This document shows, in pieces, positions 1 to 9,322 of a stretch of DNA of 24,412 bases. This stretch comes from a virus. The stretch's first letter is position 1. The number at the start of each line of letters is the position of its first letter. A program made the position numbers and the translations under genes. The notes beneath the pieces are model-generated. The model was not told where the DNA came from, made no database searches, and saw nothing but the letters and a program-made list of their open reading frames with translations. Location: positions 1 to 24,412 of the IMG/VR virus record IMGVR_UViG_3300031975_000612, one strand, 5' to 3'.

Positions 1-1
1 A

Positions 2-3000
2 GGCGCAAGTAGTGCTGGCATACATGGTGGAGAATTTGATGACGTTGTATCTGGTGCTATCGTTATGGGTGCCTTTGGTGTGCCTTGGTTAAGTAAAGGA
101 TTAGAGGCTACAGGATTTAGACAAAGAGTAGACCCTAACGTAGCTGCTCTTGAAAAGATGGGTGATAAAATTATTGAAATTAGAAAAGGATCAGAAGAAA
201 TTGCTAACACTATTCAAAGAACAGATTTGCATAAACAAATAGATGGCATAACTGATTTTACCATAGATAAAAAAGCCTCTGGTTTTGTTAGAGAAACTAA
301 AAGAGAAGTTTTAGAAATTGATCCACGAGTTCAAGAAAAAAGAAAAAGTATTTCTTCAGACTATAGTGAGCGTGGCAATCTAGAAAAACTTATACCTACT
401 AAAAAAACAAAACGTCAAATAGAAAAAGGTCAAGACGTTATAACATTTAAAAGACAAACTGCAGAGTCTAAAGAGTATAACCAACCTATAGACAGAGTAA
501 AACCTTTTGAGGATATAAGAGAAACAAGACAAGATTTAAAATTAGAAGAACAATTAAAACTAGAAGAGACTGCTAAATCTGAAAAAGAAAAAAGAAAACC
601 TGTATTCGAAGAAGTACTGGTCGAAAGAGATACAGTATTTAGAGATGGAGAGTTATTAGATGTCTATGTAAAATTAGATGGTAAAGGTAAAGTAATAGGA
701 ACAGCAGATTATATTACAAGAACTGAAGGTTTTGACCCTGTTAAAACAGATTTATATGAGGGTTTAGTAATGAAAGCTACTGCAGAATCTGCACCCACTT
801 CAAAAACAAATACTGTTGCTTTTGCAGAACGATTTGGATTTAAGATTGGAGGAGATGGTGCAGTTATAGCTAAGTTATCTGATCTTGTAAAATTAAAAGA
901 GGATAAAGGTACTAGAATAAAATCAACTAAAGACTGGTTAAATAAAGCAATAGTAGATACTACAAAAATAAAAACTACTCTTGAAACTCAATTAAGTAAA
1001 AGAGTTAATGACTATAGTAAAGTTTTAGATAGAACAACAGATACAGCTAATAAAGTTTTTTCTGCACTACTAGATAAAGATGCATTTAAAAATGTTGGAT
1101 TGTCCCAAGAAAAAAGCGGAATTGAAGTAGACCATCTTATATATAGTTATAAAATGGATGGCTCTAAATCTCGTAAGAAAGGTAAAGATGGTAGGCCACA
1201 AGAAAAAGATATAAATGAAAAAAATGTATCTGGCGTATTTAAAATGTTAAATGATGGTTTACGTTTTACAGAAACATATATAAATCCTCCAAAAATGATA
1301 GGTGGTATTGAGAGTAGCCGATTAATTAAAGCCTATGTATCTGCACTTGAAAAAATGAATTATGAAACGCAAGCATTAATAAACCTTGTTGATTACAAAA
1401 AAAGAGTTGTTACAGAAAAAGGCGATGTTTTTGATCAAAAGTATATCTTTGAAGAAGGTGCTGGAGTAAAAGGAATACGTTCTGTTGTAAGCACAGCCTT
1501 AAATGATGTTGTTGTTCAGCGTGGACTTGATGGTGCTATGACAAAATTTGAAGCTCTTATACAACGTGGGGGTAAAGAAGGTATAAATTCTGCTTTAAAA
1601 ATTATGAGGGCTAGAATTGACCGTGATAATATAATGTATGATTCTGCTATTAAAAATGTTACAGGTAAAGATAGAACTAGTGCAAAGATAGAAAAAGAAT
1701 ATTTATCAAAAAATTCTGATGGTACATTTAAATATCAAATGACATACGAAAGAATGCAAAAAGAGTTTAAATTAACTAAAGAAGAAATAGATATAATTAA
1801 ATTAATGGATCAAGGCTTGTATCTTAAAGCCTTAATATATAATAATGCTGTTGGTAAATTTAAATCACAAGATTCTAAGCCAATACAGATAAGGCCAAAC
1901 TATGATCCTCGTTCTTGGTTTGGTTTAGAAAGAGCATTTATAAAGGCTAAAGAAAAAACAACATTAGAATCTGGACAGATAATGAATAAAGGGGATACTG
2001 TTGCAGTAATACCTGGACATACTAGGCCTGAGTTAAATAGGTTTATGAAAGTATTTTTACAAAGAAATCCAGAGTTTGCAGATACCAGTAAATTTTCTGT
2101 TAATAAATTTAGAAAAAATGAATACGGGGAAAGAACAGGACAACCTTTAATAGACGCATTTTTAACAACACATGAATACCATAAGTTATTACCTGCAGAT
2201 GTTGTATCTAAAATTCGTAAAGTAGAATCAGAAGTAAGAGCAAAGAATAGATTTTTTGTAGCCCCTGTGCAAAGAAAAGGTGTTAGGGGAGCTGCTGGTG
2301 AACAGCCAGGTATGGAAGGTTTACAAAATTATATAAGAGCACACAAAGATTATGGTAGAGGTGCAATTAGAGCTGCTAAAGGTATGGAGTTTAGGCATAA
2401 CTGGGAAATACATTTAAATAGTGAAATAGGACAACGTTGGAGAAAAGACTTTCCTAATCAAATGAAAGTTATAGAAATGTATTTAGATAATGCATTAGGT
2501 AGAAATGATGCTGCTGTAACAAAAGTTATAAATAAAACTGTAGATGTTATAGGGGAAAATTTTAGAAACATGGTAGGCAATGTGCCATTGTTAAATAAAC
2601 TACCAGATGCTATTTTAACGGCTAACAAAATAACATTATATTCTAAATTATTATTTTGGAATGTTAGATTTATGTCTGCACAAGTTGTTCAGCCTTGGCA
2701 AGTTGTTATACCAAAATTAGAACAATTAAAAGTAGACTACAATATTAAAGGCAGTACATCTGAGGCATTAGCAAGAGGATCTTATGAAATATTTTTTAGA
2801 TCGGATAAAGAATTTGTAAAGGCATTAGGTGTTGCAGTAGAACGTGGAGTTATTGATCAAAAGTTTTTAAAAGAGTTTAATGATTATATACAATCAGGAG
2901 GTTCAGTTAGAACGCCTGGCCAAAGAAAAATAGAAACTATGTTAGATGCAACTAGTGGTAAGACAGCTAGTGGTGCATTAGAAAGATTTAGTAGATTGCA

Positions 3001-4303
3001 ATCGTTTGCATTTATGTATTACTTCTTAAAGAGTGGAAAACGAGATAAAGAAGTTGGTAAAAAACAAATGATAGAAGAAGCAGGTGAATTAAGTAATAAT
3101 CTAATGGTTGAATATGATTATAAGAATCGTGCATTTTTATATGGCAATAAAGGTTTAGGTGCTTTAGGATCATTTATTGGATTATTTAAAACATTTCAAC
3201 ATAACTATTATGGTAAAACTGCAGAGTATGTAAGAACTTGGGCAAGAAATGGATTTAAAAAAGGTGCAGAACCTTTACTATTTCATATATACTCACAGAT
3301 ATTTACCGCTGGTTTATTTGGTTTGATGGCTATTGAACAAGCTGATGCCTTAGTAGATTGGATGAATGGTGTACTTTCAAGTTATGGTAAAGAACCCATG
3401 TTTACAACACCAAGTGATTTAATTTTAGTTTCAGATTTACCTACATCTGCAAAATTTGGATTACCTTCTGCTGCAATGGGAGGAGATATGTCATCTACAT
3501 TAGCTGCTCCTGGTATGGGATTGGCTGATATATTTAGTTTTCCGTCTATGGATTATCTATTTGGTTTAATGAATAGTAACAATTCAGGTATAGTTGGTGA
3601 AGGATTTAATTTTATAGGCAAGACTGTGGCTGGTTCTATGACTGATGCAGACGTATATAAATTTTTAAAAGTCACTGCACCTCCAGTATTACAAGGTGAG
3701 ATCGATAGACGTTGGGGAGTAAACGTAACACAAGAAGGCGACCTTGTTCCAAAACCAGCTATATCTTTATTTGGTAAAGAGGGTATATTTAATCCATGGA
3801 GAGAAGATCCAAGAGCAACTGTTCATGATGATGTATCTAACGTATTCTATGAAAAAGTAAAAGATAAGTATGTTATTAGAGATCCATATAAAGGAATGCG
3901 TGGTAAAATTAAAAGAGATGCAGAAGGATTTTTATACAAATATTTATCTGGTAAAAGTTTTGAAGAGAGTTTAGTATTAAAGGCTATTTATGCTAACAAT
4001 AAAATAAGTAGAAATATTAAAACTAAAAAAGAAGCTATGGTTGTAGGCGCATCTTTAGAATTACTTAACCAAAGATATACTACAGCAATGTTTTATGTTG
4101 AGGCTTTGATTGCTCAAGGTTATACATATGATGAAGCTATGAAAAAAATATTTAATAGAATGGAAATGATGAACAATACAGTTATTGATAGAATTAAAGG
4201 ACTGGATAAACCATCAAAAATGAAACAAAGCAGTTTCTTATTGGATGTACTACACAATAATAGATTAGATGATAGCTACATTCCAGGATCTGCATATGAT
4301 TAA
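2..4303 (+). CDS. Giant virion-associated protein, 5' end outside window
   Basis: The reading frame is already open at base 2, so at least 1433 residues are present and the true start lies upstream. The ATG at 65 is internal, not preceded by a ribosome binding site, and should not be taken as the start. The N-terminal part is very rich in Lys and Glu with long predicted helices (about residues 20-220). The C-terminal third has a hydrophobic stretch near residue 1095 (numbering from base 2), around the motif LLFHIYSQIFTAGLFGLMA. Very long proteins of this kind next to lysis genes in podophages are usually internal virion or ejection proteins, or carry 'large polyvalent protein' domains. The position just before a membrane/lysis cassette fits an internal virion role. 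No catalytic motif was recognised, so the specific role is inferred from size and context. Confidence 0.75.
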   Translation, partial: GASSAGIHGGEFDDVVSGAIVMGAFGVPWLSKGLEATGFRQRVDPNVAALEKMGDKIIEIRKGSEEIANTIQRTDLHKQIDGITDFTIDKKASGFVRETKREVLEIDPRVQEKRKSISSDYSERGNLEKLIPTKKTKRQIEKGQDVITFKRQTAESKEYNQPIDRVKPFEDIRETRQDLKLEEQLKLEETAKSEKEKRKPVFEEVLVERDTVFRDGELLDVYVKLDGKGKVIGTADYITRTEGFDPVKTDLYEGLVMKATAESAPTSKTNTVAFAERFGFKIGGDGAVIAKLSDLVKLKEDKGTRIKSTKDWLNKAIVDTTKIKTTLETQLSKRVNDYSKVLDRTTDTANKVFSALLDKDAFKNVGLSQEKSGIEVDHLIYSYKMDGSKSRKKGKDGRPQEKDINEKNVSGVFKMLNDGLRFTETYINPPKMIGGIESSRLIKAYVSALEKMNYETQALINLVDYKKRVVTEKGDVFDQKYIFEEGAGVKGIRSVVSTALNDVVVQRGLDGAMTKFEALIQRGGKEGINSALKIMRARIDRDNIMYDSAIKNVTGKDRTSAKIEKEYLSKNSDGTFKYQMTYERMQKEFKLTKEEIDIIKLMDQGLYLKALIYNNAVGKFKSQDSKPIQIRPNYDPRSWFGLERAFIKAKEKTTLESGQIMNKGDTVAVIPGHTRPELNRFMKVFLQRNPEFADTSKFSVNKFRKNEYGERTGQPLIDAFLTTHEYHKLLPADVVSKIRKVESEVRAKNRFFVAPVQRKGVRGAAGEQPGMEGLQNYIRAHKDYGRGAIRAAKGMEFRHNWEIHLNSEIGQRWRKDFPNQMKVIEMYLDNALGRNDAAVTKVINKTVDVIGENFRNMVGNVPLLNKLPDAILTANKITLYSKLLFWNVRFMSAQVVQPWQVVIPKLEQLKVDYNIKGSTSEALARGSYEIFFRSDKEFVKALGVAVERGVIDQKFLKEFNDYIQSGGSVRTPGQRKIETMLDATSGKTASGALERFSRLQSFAFMYYFLKSGKRDKEVGKKQMIEEAGELSNNLMVEYDYKNRAFLYGNKGLGALGSFIGLFKTFQHNYYGKTAEYVRTWARNGFKKGAEPLLFHIYSQIFTAGLFGLMAIEQADALVDWMNGVLSSYGKEPMFTTPSDLILVSDLPTSAKFGLPSAAMGGDMSSTLAAPGMGLADIFSFPSMDYLFGLMNSNNSGIVGEGFNFIGKTVAGSMTDADVYKFLKVTAPPVLQGEIDRRWGVNVTQEGDLVPKPAISLFGKEGIFNPWREDPRATVHDDVSNVFYEKVKDKYVIRDPYKGMRGKIKRDAEGFLYKYLSGKSFEESLVLKAIYANNKISRNIKTKKEAMVVGASLELLNQRYTTAMFYVEALIAQGYTYDEAMKKIFNRMEMMNNTVIDRIKGLDKPSKMKQSSFLLDVLHNNRLDDSYIPGSAYD

Positions 4304-4314
4304 AGGAGATAAAA

Positions 4315-4746
4315 ATGCCATTTGAAATGATAACCATGCTAGGGTCTACCGTACTTGGTGGCATCATGAGTATATGGTCACAAAGCATAAAAGCAAAACA
4401 AGCAGAACAAAAGATGTTATTGCAACGAGCTGAAGTACAGACTGCAGCTTTTAAAGAAGCAAGAGAATATGAGAACGTAGGATTTCAGTGGACTAGAAGG
4501 ATCATAGCATTAACTGCTATATTCGCTATTGTAGTTCTACCTAAGATACTACCATTAATTAGTCCTGATGCTCATGTTATTGTAGGATATACAGAATGGA
4601 AGCCAGGCTTCTTATTCTTTGAAGGTAAAGATGTAATGCAGTGGGTGCCTATGGCGCATAAAGGTATAGTGATTACCCCACTAGATACTAACTTAGTTGC
4701 GGCTATTATAGGCCTATACTTTGGAGGATCGCTAGTTAAAAAATAA
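4315..4746 (+). CDS. Three-segment membrane protein, holin candidate
   Basis: A 143-residue protein with three hydrophobic stretches, about residues 5-22, 62-81 and 124-139. A charged helical Lys/Gln/Glu-rich segment (23-55) lies between the first two. Number and spacing resemble three-span holins such as those of gene transfer agents and some marine phages, but I see no decisive motif. A strong ribosome binding site (AAAGGAGA) precedes the ATG, directly after the giant virion gene, and the stop overlaps the next start by one base (TAATG). Position in a late cassette with secreted proteins and a lysozyme-domain protein supports a role in lysis or envelope passage. It could instead be a membrane protein used during DNA ejection. 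Confidence 0.6.
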   Translation: MPFEMITMLGSTVLGGIMSIWSQSIKAKQAEQKMLLQRAEVQTAAFKEAREYENVGFQWTRRIIALTAIFAIVVLPKILPLISPDAHVIVGYTEWKPGFLFFEGKDVMQWVPMAHKGIVITPLDTNLVAAIIGLYFGGSLVKK

Positions 4747-4961
4747 TGTATTGGGTAATTACGGTAATGCTAATGTTTCATGGTACAGATGTACTAGTGG
4801 AGAGAGAATATAAACTTAAACAGTTTAATGACGATTGGAGTTGTCATGAATATATTCACGAGAATAAAATTGATCTGTTAAAACAACATGTTCTTGACTA
4901 CCCTAACCAATTAAAAAGTTTTGAATTTTATTGCGAAAGCAGATACGGAGAAGAAGTATGA
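4746..4961 (+). CDS. Small protein with N-terminal hydrophobic anchor, unknown function
   Basis: A 71-residue protein. Residues 1-18 (MYWVITVMLMFHGTDVLV) are hydrophobic and look like a signal anchor. The rest is polar with two cysteines, in DDWSCHEYI and FEFYCESRY, which could pair in the periplasm. The start shares one base with the preceding stop and the stop shares four bases with the next start (ATGA), so it is probably translated by coupling. Similar short proteins with a tryptophan-rich anchor and a closing FEFYCE-like segment occur in marine phage genomes as far as I recall. Function unknown. Confidence 0.75.
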   Translation: MYWVITVMLMFHGTDVLVEREYKLKQFNDDWSCHEYIHENKIDLLKQHVLDYPNQLKSFEFYCESRYGEEV

Positions 4962-5686
4962 TAAGAAGTATAGGCATAGCTGTAATAATTACAGTATGTA
5001 TGTTGTGGGCCTTTAGCGCATTAATGGATTCTGCTATGGCAGACGTAACTGGTGCTGGTAGTACCACAAATGATCAGGTAACTTCTGGATCATCATCAAG
5101 TAATACGGCTATAACAGGAGGATATCACAGTGAAGCAACAACAAACTATCAATCAGGATCTTCTCAAAATACAACCACAACCAACACAACCAACAACAAT
5201 AACAACTCCTATACAGGAGACACTAGAACTGTGCCTTCAGCATCTGCTCCTGGCATCTCTGCTATGTCTCAAGATCTGTGTACTGTTGGCGTTGGTATAG
5301 GAATACAAAAGCCACTTATAGGCGGCAGTATTGGTATTACTAAACGTGATATGAATTGTGAACGTATGAAACTGGCTAAACTTCTTTTTGATTTTAATAT
5401 GAAGGTTAGTGCTGTTGCTATATTATGTCAAGATGCAAGAGTATTTCAAAGCATGGTCATGGCAGGCACACCTTGTCCGTTCCAAGGAAAGATAGGTGAT
5501 GAAGCTCTAGCTGAATGGAATAAATATGATCAGCAAAGACCAGACTACGAAGAATATACTAAGGCTCTTAATTATATGCAAAGAGTTGATAATAAAATTG
5601 CAATAGAATTAGAACAAGAGGCTAACCCAGATGAACAAATTATTACTGACGGTAACGGCAATCGTATTAAACTCGGTAACGATTAG
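4958..5686 (+). CDS. Secreted Ser/Thr/Asn-rich protein, unknown function
   Basis: A 242-residue protein. I chose the ATG at 4958 over an in-frame TTG at 4931 because it makes an ATGA overlap with the preceding gene, has a GGAG about seven bases upstream, and starts a clean signal peptide: Met-Ile-Arg, a hydrophobic core, then a likely cleavage after AMA before Asp. After cleavage comes a low-complexity Ser/Thr/Asn/Gly region (about residues 33-85), including a run of Thr and Asn. A more ordered Cys-containing domain (about 100-190) with four cysteines and a charged helical tail follow. Export to the periplasm is likely; the role is unknown. The last 56 bases overlap the next gene in another frame. 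Confidence 0.72.
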   Translation: MIRSIGIAVIITVCMLWAFSALMDSAMADVTGAGSTTNDQVTSGSSSSNTAITGGYHSEATTNYQSGSSQNTTTTNTTNNNNNSYTGDTRTVPSASAPGISAMSQDLCTVGVGIGIQKPLIGGSIGITKRDMNCERMKLAKLLFDFNMKVSAVAILCQDARVFQSMVMAGTPCPFQGKIGDEALAEWNKYDQQRPDYEEYTKALNYMQRVDNKIAIELEQEANPDEQIITDGNGNRIKLGND

Positions 5687-7457
5687 TGCGGATACTGTTG
5701 TAGTCATACCTGACACGCCCAATGTGGGAGATTTTACTACTGTTACAACTGTGACAACAGGTAATCCTGTTACTAGTAATAACTTGATAAGCCAAGATTT
5801 TGCTGATGGTACTTGGAATGGTACTATGTTTCCAGATAATTCTGATCTCAATCACTCAACTTGGTTAACTGGTAAAGAGGGTAAGTATGCAGAAACTTCA
5901 ATAGACTCAGAAGATTATGTTTCACTAGAAGAACTAAAACTAGGTTTTACTTCAAACTTTATGGCTAATATCAGGTGGTGGAATCAGGTTGAATCTACTG
6001 TTACCATGACACAATCTATTAGTAATGGTATCGACACCACAACACAAAGCACAACTTTTGAAGATACTACAAACTCTAGCTATCAGGTAAATCCATATGG
6101 TAATACTTTAGTAGTTAATCCTGATGCCAATATGACACACGGCACGGCAACCTATAGATTTGATTTTGATATTATAAACAACAATCAAGCAGGTTATAAT
6201 GGAGGGCATGCGGGCGTGGATGTGCGAGATCCATCTGCCAGGATAGACTATACCGCTTTATCTAGTACTACTATAAGTGAGATAACATATTGTTGGCAAC
6301 AGACACCGCCAACGTGTCCAGGTCAGGAAGAGATAGAAGATGTTCAGGATATTATTGAAGAGATAGATACTATTATAGTTGACTTTGAAGTGCCAGAAGA
6401 TACATTTTTACCTGAGTATGTGGAGATAGACTATGAGTTTAATAATATCTTTGAAGATGAAATTATAATAGAAGAAGATACATTTGAAATTTTAGCACTT
6501 GATAAATTTTTTTTTGAAGAGGATTACTTTCAAACTGACTATTACGAAGAGCCTGAATTGGAAGTCTTTTTTCCAGAAGATATTATGTTGGTAGAAGAAA
6601 TAGAAATGTTTGATGCGCTACCACCAATAGAAATGTTTGAAGAAATGCCAGTAATTGAAGAGATATATGAGGCAGTGCCTGAAACAATGTTTGTAGAAGA
6701 ATTTACAGACGAAATGCAAGAGGAGTTTATAGATGAAGTTGAAGAATATTTTGAAGAGCCTATGGAAGAAATTGCCATGGTTGAAGAAGAAGTTGTGCCT
6801 ATGCAAGAAGAACCCAGTATGCCAGTGCAAGAAACAATCCAAGAAGAAGTCGTACAAGAAGAAAGTATCCAAGAAGAGGTTATCGAAGAAGAACCAACAG
6901 AAGAGATAGCAAGTGAAATTGAAGAGCAACCCAGTAGCGAAGAGCCTACTGCAAACGAACCAGAACCAACAACAGAAGTTGCCGAACAAGAAGAAGTTAT
7001 CGAGGAGCCAATTGAAGAAGGACCTACAGAAGTTGCAGAAGAGCCAGGAACAGAACCTAAAGGAGACGTGGAAGTTGATCTAGATATTAAGGTTGCAAAG
7101 ATTGAACAGGCTATACAAAGTAAAATAAAAAATGTTGCACAACAAATAGATGCAACACTAACGGTTATAAATGAAGTGGTCAGTAGAGAAATGATATCTC
7201 AAGAACCTGATATGTCATCTTACTTTAATACTAATTTGGCATTGTTTGATACTAGGCAATTGCCATCAGGCAATCAAGATTTTTTTCTACAAGCTAGCCT
7301 TGCTAGCTACAGTAAACCTATTTACGTTGCACAAGTAAGTATAGCAGATACAGATCCTGTAGTGCAATATCAAATTAAAGTAAACAACGCAAAACAAAAA
7401 ACAAATGAAGCATATAAAAAATTAAAGGAGTTATTAAATGCAAGGAATATTCAATAA
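5631..7457 (+). CDS. Exported, extremely Glu-rich protein
   Basis: A 608-residue protein starting with a clear signal peptide (MNKLLLTVTAIVLNSVTISA, cleavage before Asp-Thr). Residues 21-220 are Thr/Asn/Ser-rich and look like a beta-structured exported domain ending in a Cys pair (CWQQTPPTC). From about 225 to 485 the protein is dominated by Glu with irregular EE, EEV and EEP repeats, giving a very large negative charge. A helical C-terminal domain (about 490-608) follows, rich in Gln, Asn and Lys. The start lies 56 bases inside the preceding gene, which is unusual but supported by the signal peptide. The product may act in the periplasm or be packaged for ejection. The plus-strand coding assignment is firm; a long open frame on the opposite strand is only a by-product of the GAA/GAG repeats. 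Confidence 0.75.
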   Translation: MNKLLLTVTAIVLNSVTISADTVVVIPDTPNVGDFTTVTTVTTGNPVTSNNLISQDFADGTWNGTMFPDNSDLNHSTWLTGKEGKYAETSIDSEDYVSLEELKLGFTSNFMANIRWWNQVESTVTMTQSISNGIDTTTQSTTFEDTTNSSYQVNPYGNTLVVNPDANMTHGTATYRFDFDIINNNQAGYNGGHAGVDVRDPSARIDYTALSSTTISEITYCWQQTPPTCPGQEEIEDVQDIIEEIDTIIVDFEVPEDTFLPEYVEIDYEFNNIFEDEIIIEEDTFEILALDKFFFEEDYFQTDYYEEPELEVFFPEDIMLVEEIEMFDALPPIEMFEEMPVIEEIYEAVPETMFVEEFTDEMQEEFIDEVEEYFEEPMEEIAMVEEEVVPMQEEPSMPVQETIQEEVVQEESIQEEVIEEEPTEEIASEIEEQPSSEEPTANEPEPTTEVAEQEEVIEEPIEEGPTEVAEEPGTEPKGDVEVDLDIKVAKIEQAIQSKIKNVAQQIDATLTVINEVVSREMISQEPDMSSYFNTNLALFDTRQLPSGNQDFFLQASLASYSKPIYVAQVSIADTDPVVQYQIKVNNAKQKTNEAYKKLKELLNARNIQ

Positions 7458-7716
7458 ACTAGCTAGTTATGCCGCACTCGCAGGCGTTATTGGAGCCATT
7501 GGTGGAGGCTTTATGGCGTGGGGTGAGTTTAATAATAGGATAGCACAGTTAGAAAATACAGAGTTTGTAATAAATCAAGAAGTAGATTTATCTGATATTA
7601 TAAAACAATTGGAAGCACTGAAAGGTGATATCAAAATTAATGGGGCTGCATTAGAATATCTTGATGCAAAGATAGAAGAACTAAAAGCTATGCAATCAAA
7701 TCCATTACTGAACTAG
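7438..7716 (+). CDS. N-terminally anchored coiled-coil membrane protein
   Basis: A 92-residue protein with one N-terminal membrane segment (about residues 9-28, rich in Ala and Gly) followed by a heptad-like helical region (about 30-85, IKQLEALKGDIK and YLDAKIEELKAMQ). A strong ribosome binding site (AAAGGAG) lies inside the end of the preceding gene, and the two genes overlap by 20 bases. One anchor plus a periplasmic coiled coil is the shape of an inner-membrane spanin, and the neighbours suit a lysis role. No lipobox-containing outer spanin was found next to it, so the identification stays open. Confidence 0.65.
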   Translation: MQGIFNKLASYAALAGVIGAIGGGFMAWGEFNNRIAQLENTEFVINQEVDLSDIIKQLEALKGDIKINGAALEYLDAKIEELKAMQSNPLLN

Positions 7717-7724
7717 GAGCAAAC

Positions 7725-8942
7725 ATGGTAGACACATTAGCACCAAAAAGAATATTTACTCAAAGAGATTTAGATAAAAGTTTAGTACAGCCAACGCCTG
7801 TTGGTCAAAGTATTATGGCACCTGCATCTAATGTACTTGATACGACACCTGATGTTAGCACACAAAAAAGTTTAACGGATACTCCACAACCAGATTATGT
7901 TGTAGACAAAAATCAAGTATTTAATATGATGCAAAATTTACAGAAAGCATCAAGATCTAGAGTTGCTGAAACTAGAGACACAGTTAAATCATCTGAAGAA
8001 ACTACAAAAGAAAAACAAACAGGCATGCGTACTGAAAGACAAGAGACACCTCAAAGTGGTAGTTTGGTAATGAGACCTGTCGAGTATGCAGCTGATGGTG
8101 TGAAAGATAAAGAAGTAAGTGGCCCAATACTTGTTGGAGAAAAAGGTGCTGAACTTGTAGTGCCAACTGGAGATGGTAAAGTTAGTATACTAGATGCTAA
8201 GACTACTAGTGGATTGATGATGCCTATGAAAAAAGCTGAAAAAGGAATGGATGATATTAATATAGCTGGTGCTATGAAATCAGATGATGCATACACAGAT
8301 TTTAATATTACAAATTTTTTACTTAAAGATAGAGAAAGTGATGCTCAAGAAAATTTAGAAAAGTTTGTAGATGTTGTGCATAATATAGAAAGTAGCAGGG
8401 GTAAAAATTTAAATAATAAATCTTCAGCTGCTGGAGATTTTCAATTTAAAACTCTAGTGGATCCTGATGATCCTACATCAACAAAAGGATCAGCCTTTAT
8501 GACTGGATTACAAAGAGTAGAAAATTTTTATAAGGCAAACAATCAAACTGTTCCTTACTGGGTACAAGAGGCAAGACAACACAACGATCCAAATAAATTA
8601 AGTTATAAGGAACAAGAAGAATTATTTTTAGTTAACTTACAACAACAAAAAGGCACTGATGATTTGATTAATAAAATGTTAGAGGGTGACATAGAAGCTT
8701 CAAAACAATTATACGGACAATTTCATCACACTAAACCTGAAGTTTTAGGTAATCCAAGAGTACAAGATATATTTGATCGTGCATATTTTGATACTAAAAA
8801 AGGTGCAAGAAAATTTACTGATAGATCTTTAATGTCCATGTTACCAGAAGGAATAACCAATGCGAGAGAGTTTAAACAATATATTGAATCTGGTTCTGGA
8901 GGGTCTATTGGACCTCAAGCTCCTAAAAGAAAAAAACCCTAA
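7725..8942 (+). CDS. Virion protein with lysozyme-like (peptidoglycan hydrolase) domain
   Basis: A 405-residue protein with an AGGAG ribosome binding site six bases before the ATG. The N-terminal 110 residues are polar and probably disordered. Residues 130-147 contain VGEKGAELVVP, matching the G-E-x-G-x-E-x-V-x-P motif common near the ends of tape measure and related tail proteins. Residues 210-370 resemble a lysozyme/transglycosylase fold: a candidate catalytic Glu222 in NIESSRGKN, then AAGDFQFK (237-242), like the E-S-x-G...G-x-x-Q pattern of lytic transglycosylases. It probably opens the cell wall locally during DNA entry. It is the last gene of the rightward block and its stop overlaps the stop of the converging gene. 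Confidence 0.65.
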   Translation: MVDTLAPKRIFTQRDLDKSLVQPTPVGQSIMAPASNVLDTTPDVSTQKSLTDTPQPDYVVDKNQVFNMMQNLQKASRSRVAETRDTVKSSEETTKEKQTGMRTERQETPQSGSLVMRPVEYAADGVKDKEVSGPILVGEKGAELVVPTGDGKVSILDAKTTSGLMMPMKKAEKGMDDINIAGAMKSDDAYTDFNITNFLLKDRESDAQENLEKFVDVVHNIESSRGKNLNNKSSAAGDFQFKTLVDPDDPTSTKGSAFMTGLQRVENFYKANNQTVPYWVQEARQHNDPNKLSYKEQEELFLVNLQQQKGTDDLINKMLEGDIEASKQLYGQFHHTKPEVLGNPRVQDIFDRAYFDTKKGARKFTDRSLMSMLPEGITNAREFKQYIESGSGGSIGPQAPKRKKP

Positions 8943-9322
8943 CCCACATCCTTAATTTTATACGGATCTGTATTTAATCTAGGAACCTTATCCCCTTGCT
9001 CCCCACTTAAAATACTCTCAAGATTTTTATGTAAGTAGGTTACAGCAGAGCCTACTATTGAATCCTTAGTTAAAGTTTCTGCCACTTCTTTAAAGCTACA
9101 ACCATACTGTAGCAATAAAGATATCATCTTACCCGATGCCCTCAGTTCTCTATCTAAAGTAGACTCTGTTGGTCTTACCTTAATCCACACAGCCATAGGC
9201 AAAATGCCTAACTCATTTACAGTGTAGTCTACTATTGCTAACACTCTTCTATCGTCTATATTCATACGGATAGTTGTACTTCTCATTCTATTTGGGACTT
9301 CAGCTCTTGCCACGTTATTCAT
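8939..9322 (-). CDS. TSCPD-domain-like protein
   Basis: A 127-residue protein. The segment from about residue 40 to 95 (AVWIKVRPTESTLDREL, then SGKMISLLLQYG, then VAETLTKDSIVGSAVTYL) follows the pattern of TSCPD domains found at the C-terminus of some ribonucleotide reductases and as stand-alone proteins in alphaproteobacteria and their phages. The stand-alone forms have no established activity, and no reductase gene is visible here. A ribosome binding site (AAAGGA) precedes the ATG, which shares one base with the stop of the upstream gene. It is the last gene of the leftward block. Confidence 0.55.
   Translation of the reverse strand: MNNVARAEVPNRMRSTTIRMNIDDRRVLAIVDYTVNELGILPMAVWIKVRPTESTLDRELRASGKMISLLLQYGCSFKEVAETLTKDSIVGSAVTYLHKNLESILSGEQGDKVPRLNTDPYKIKDVG

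Noticed and set aside
65-67. ATG at 65 as start of the giant virion protein.
   Set aside because: The frame is open to the window edge with protein-like sequence (Gly/Ala/Ser-rich then acidic), and no ribosome binding site precedes 65.
6542-6989. Long open frames on the minus strand opposite the Glu-rich tract.
   Set aside because: They encode Ser/Ile/Phe-rich low-complexity sequence produced by the reverse of GAA/GAG repeats, with no ribosome binding site.
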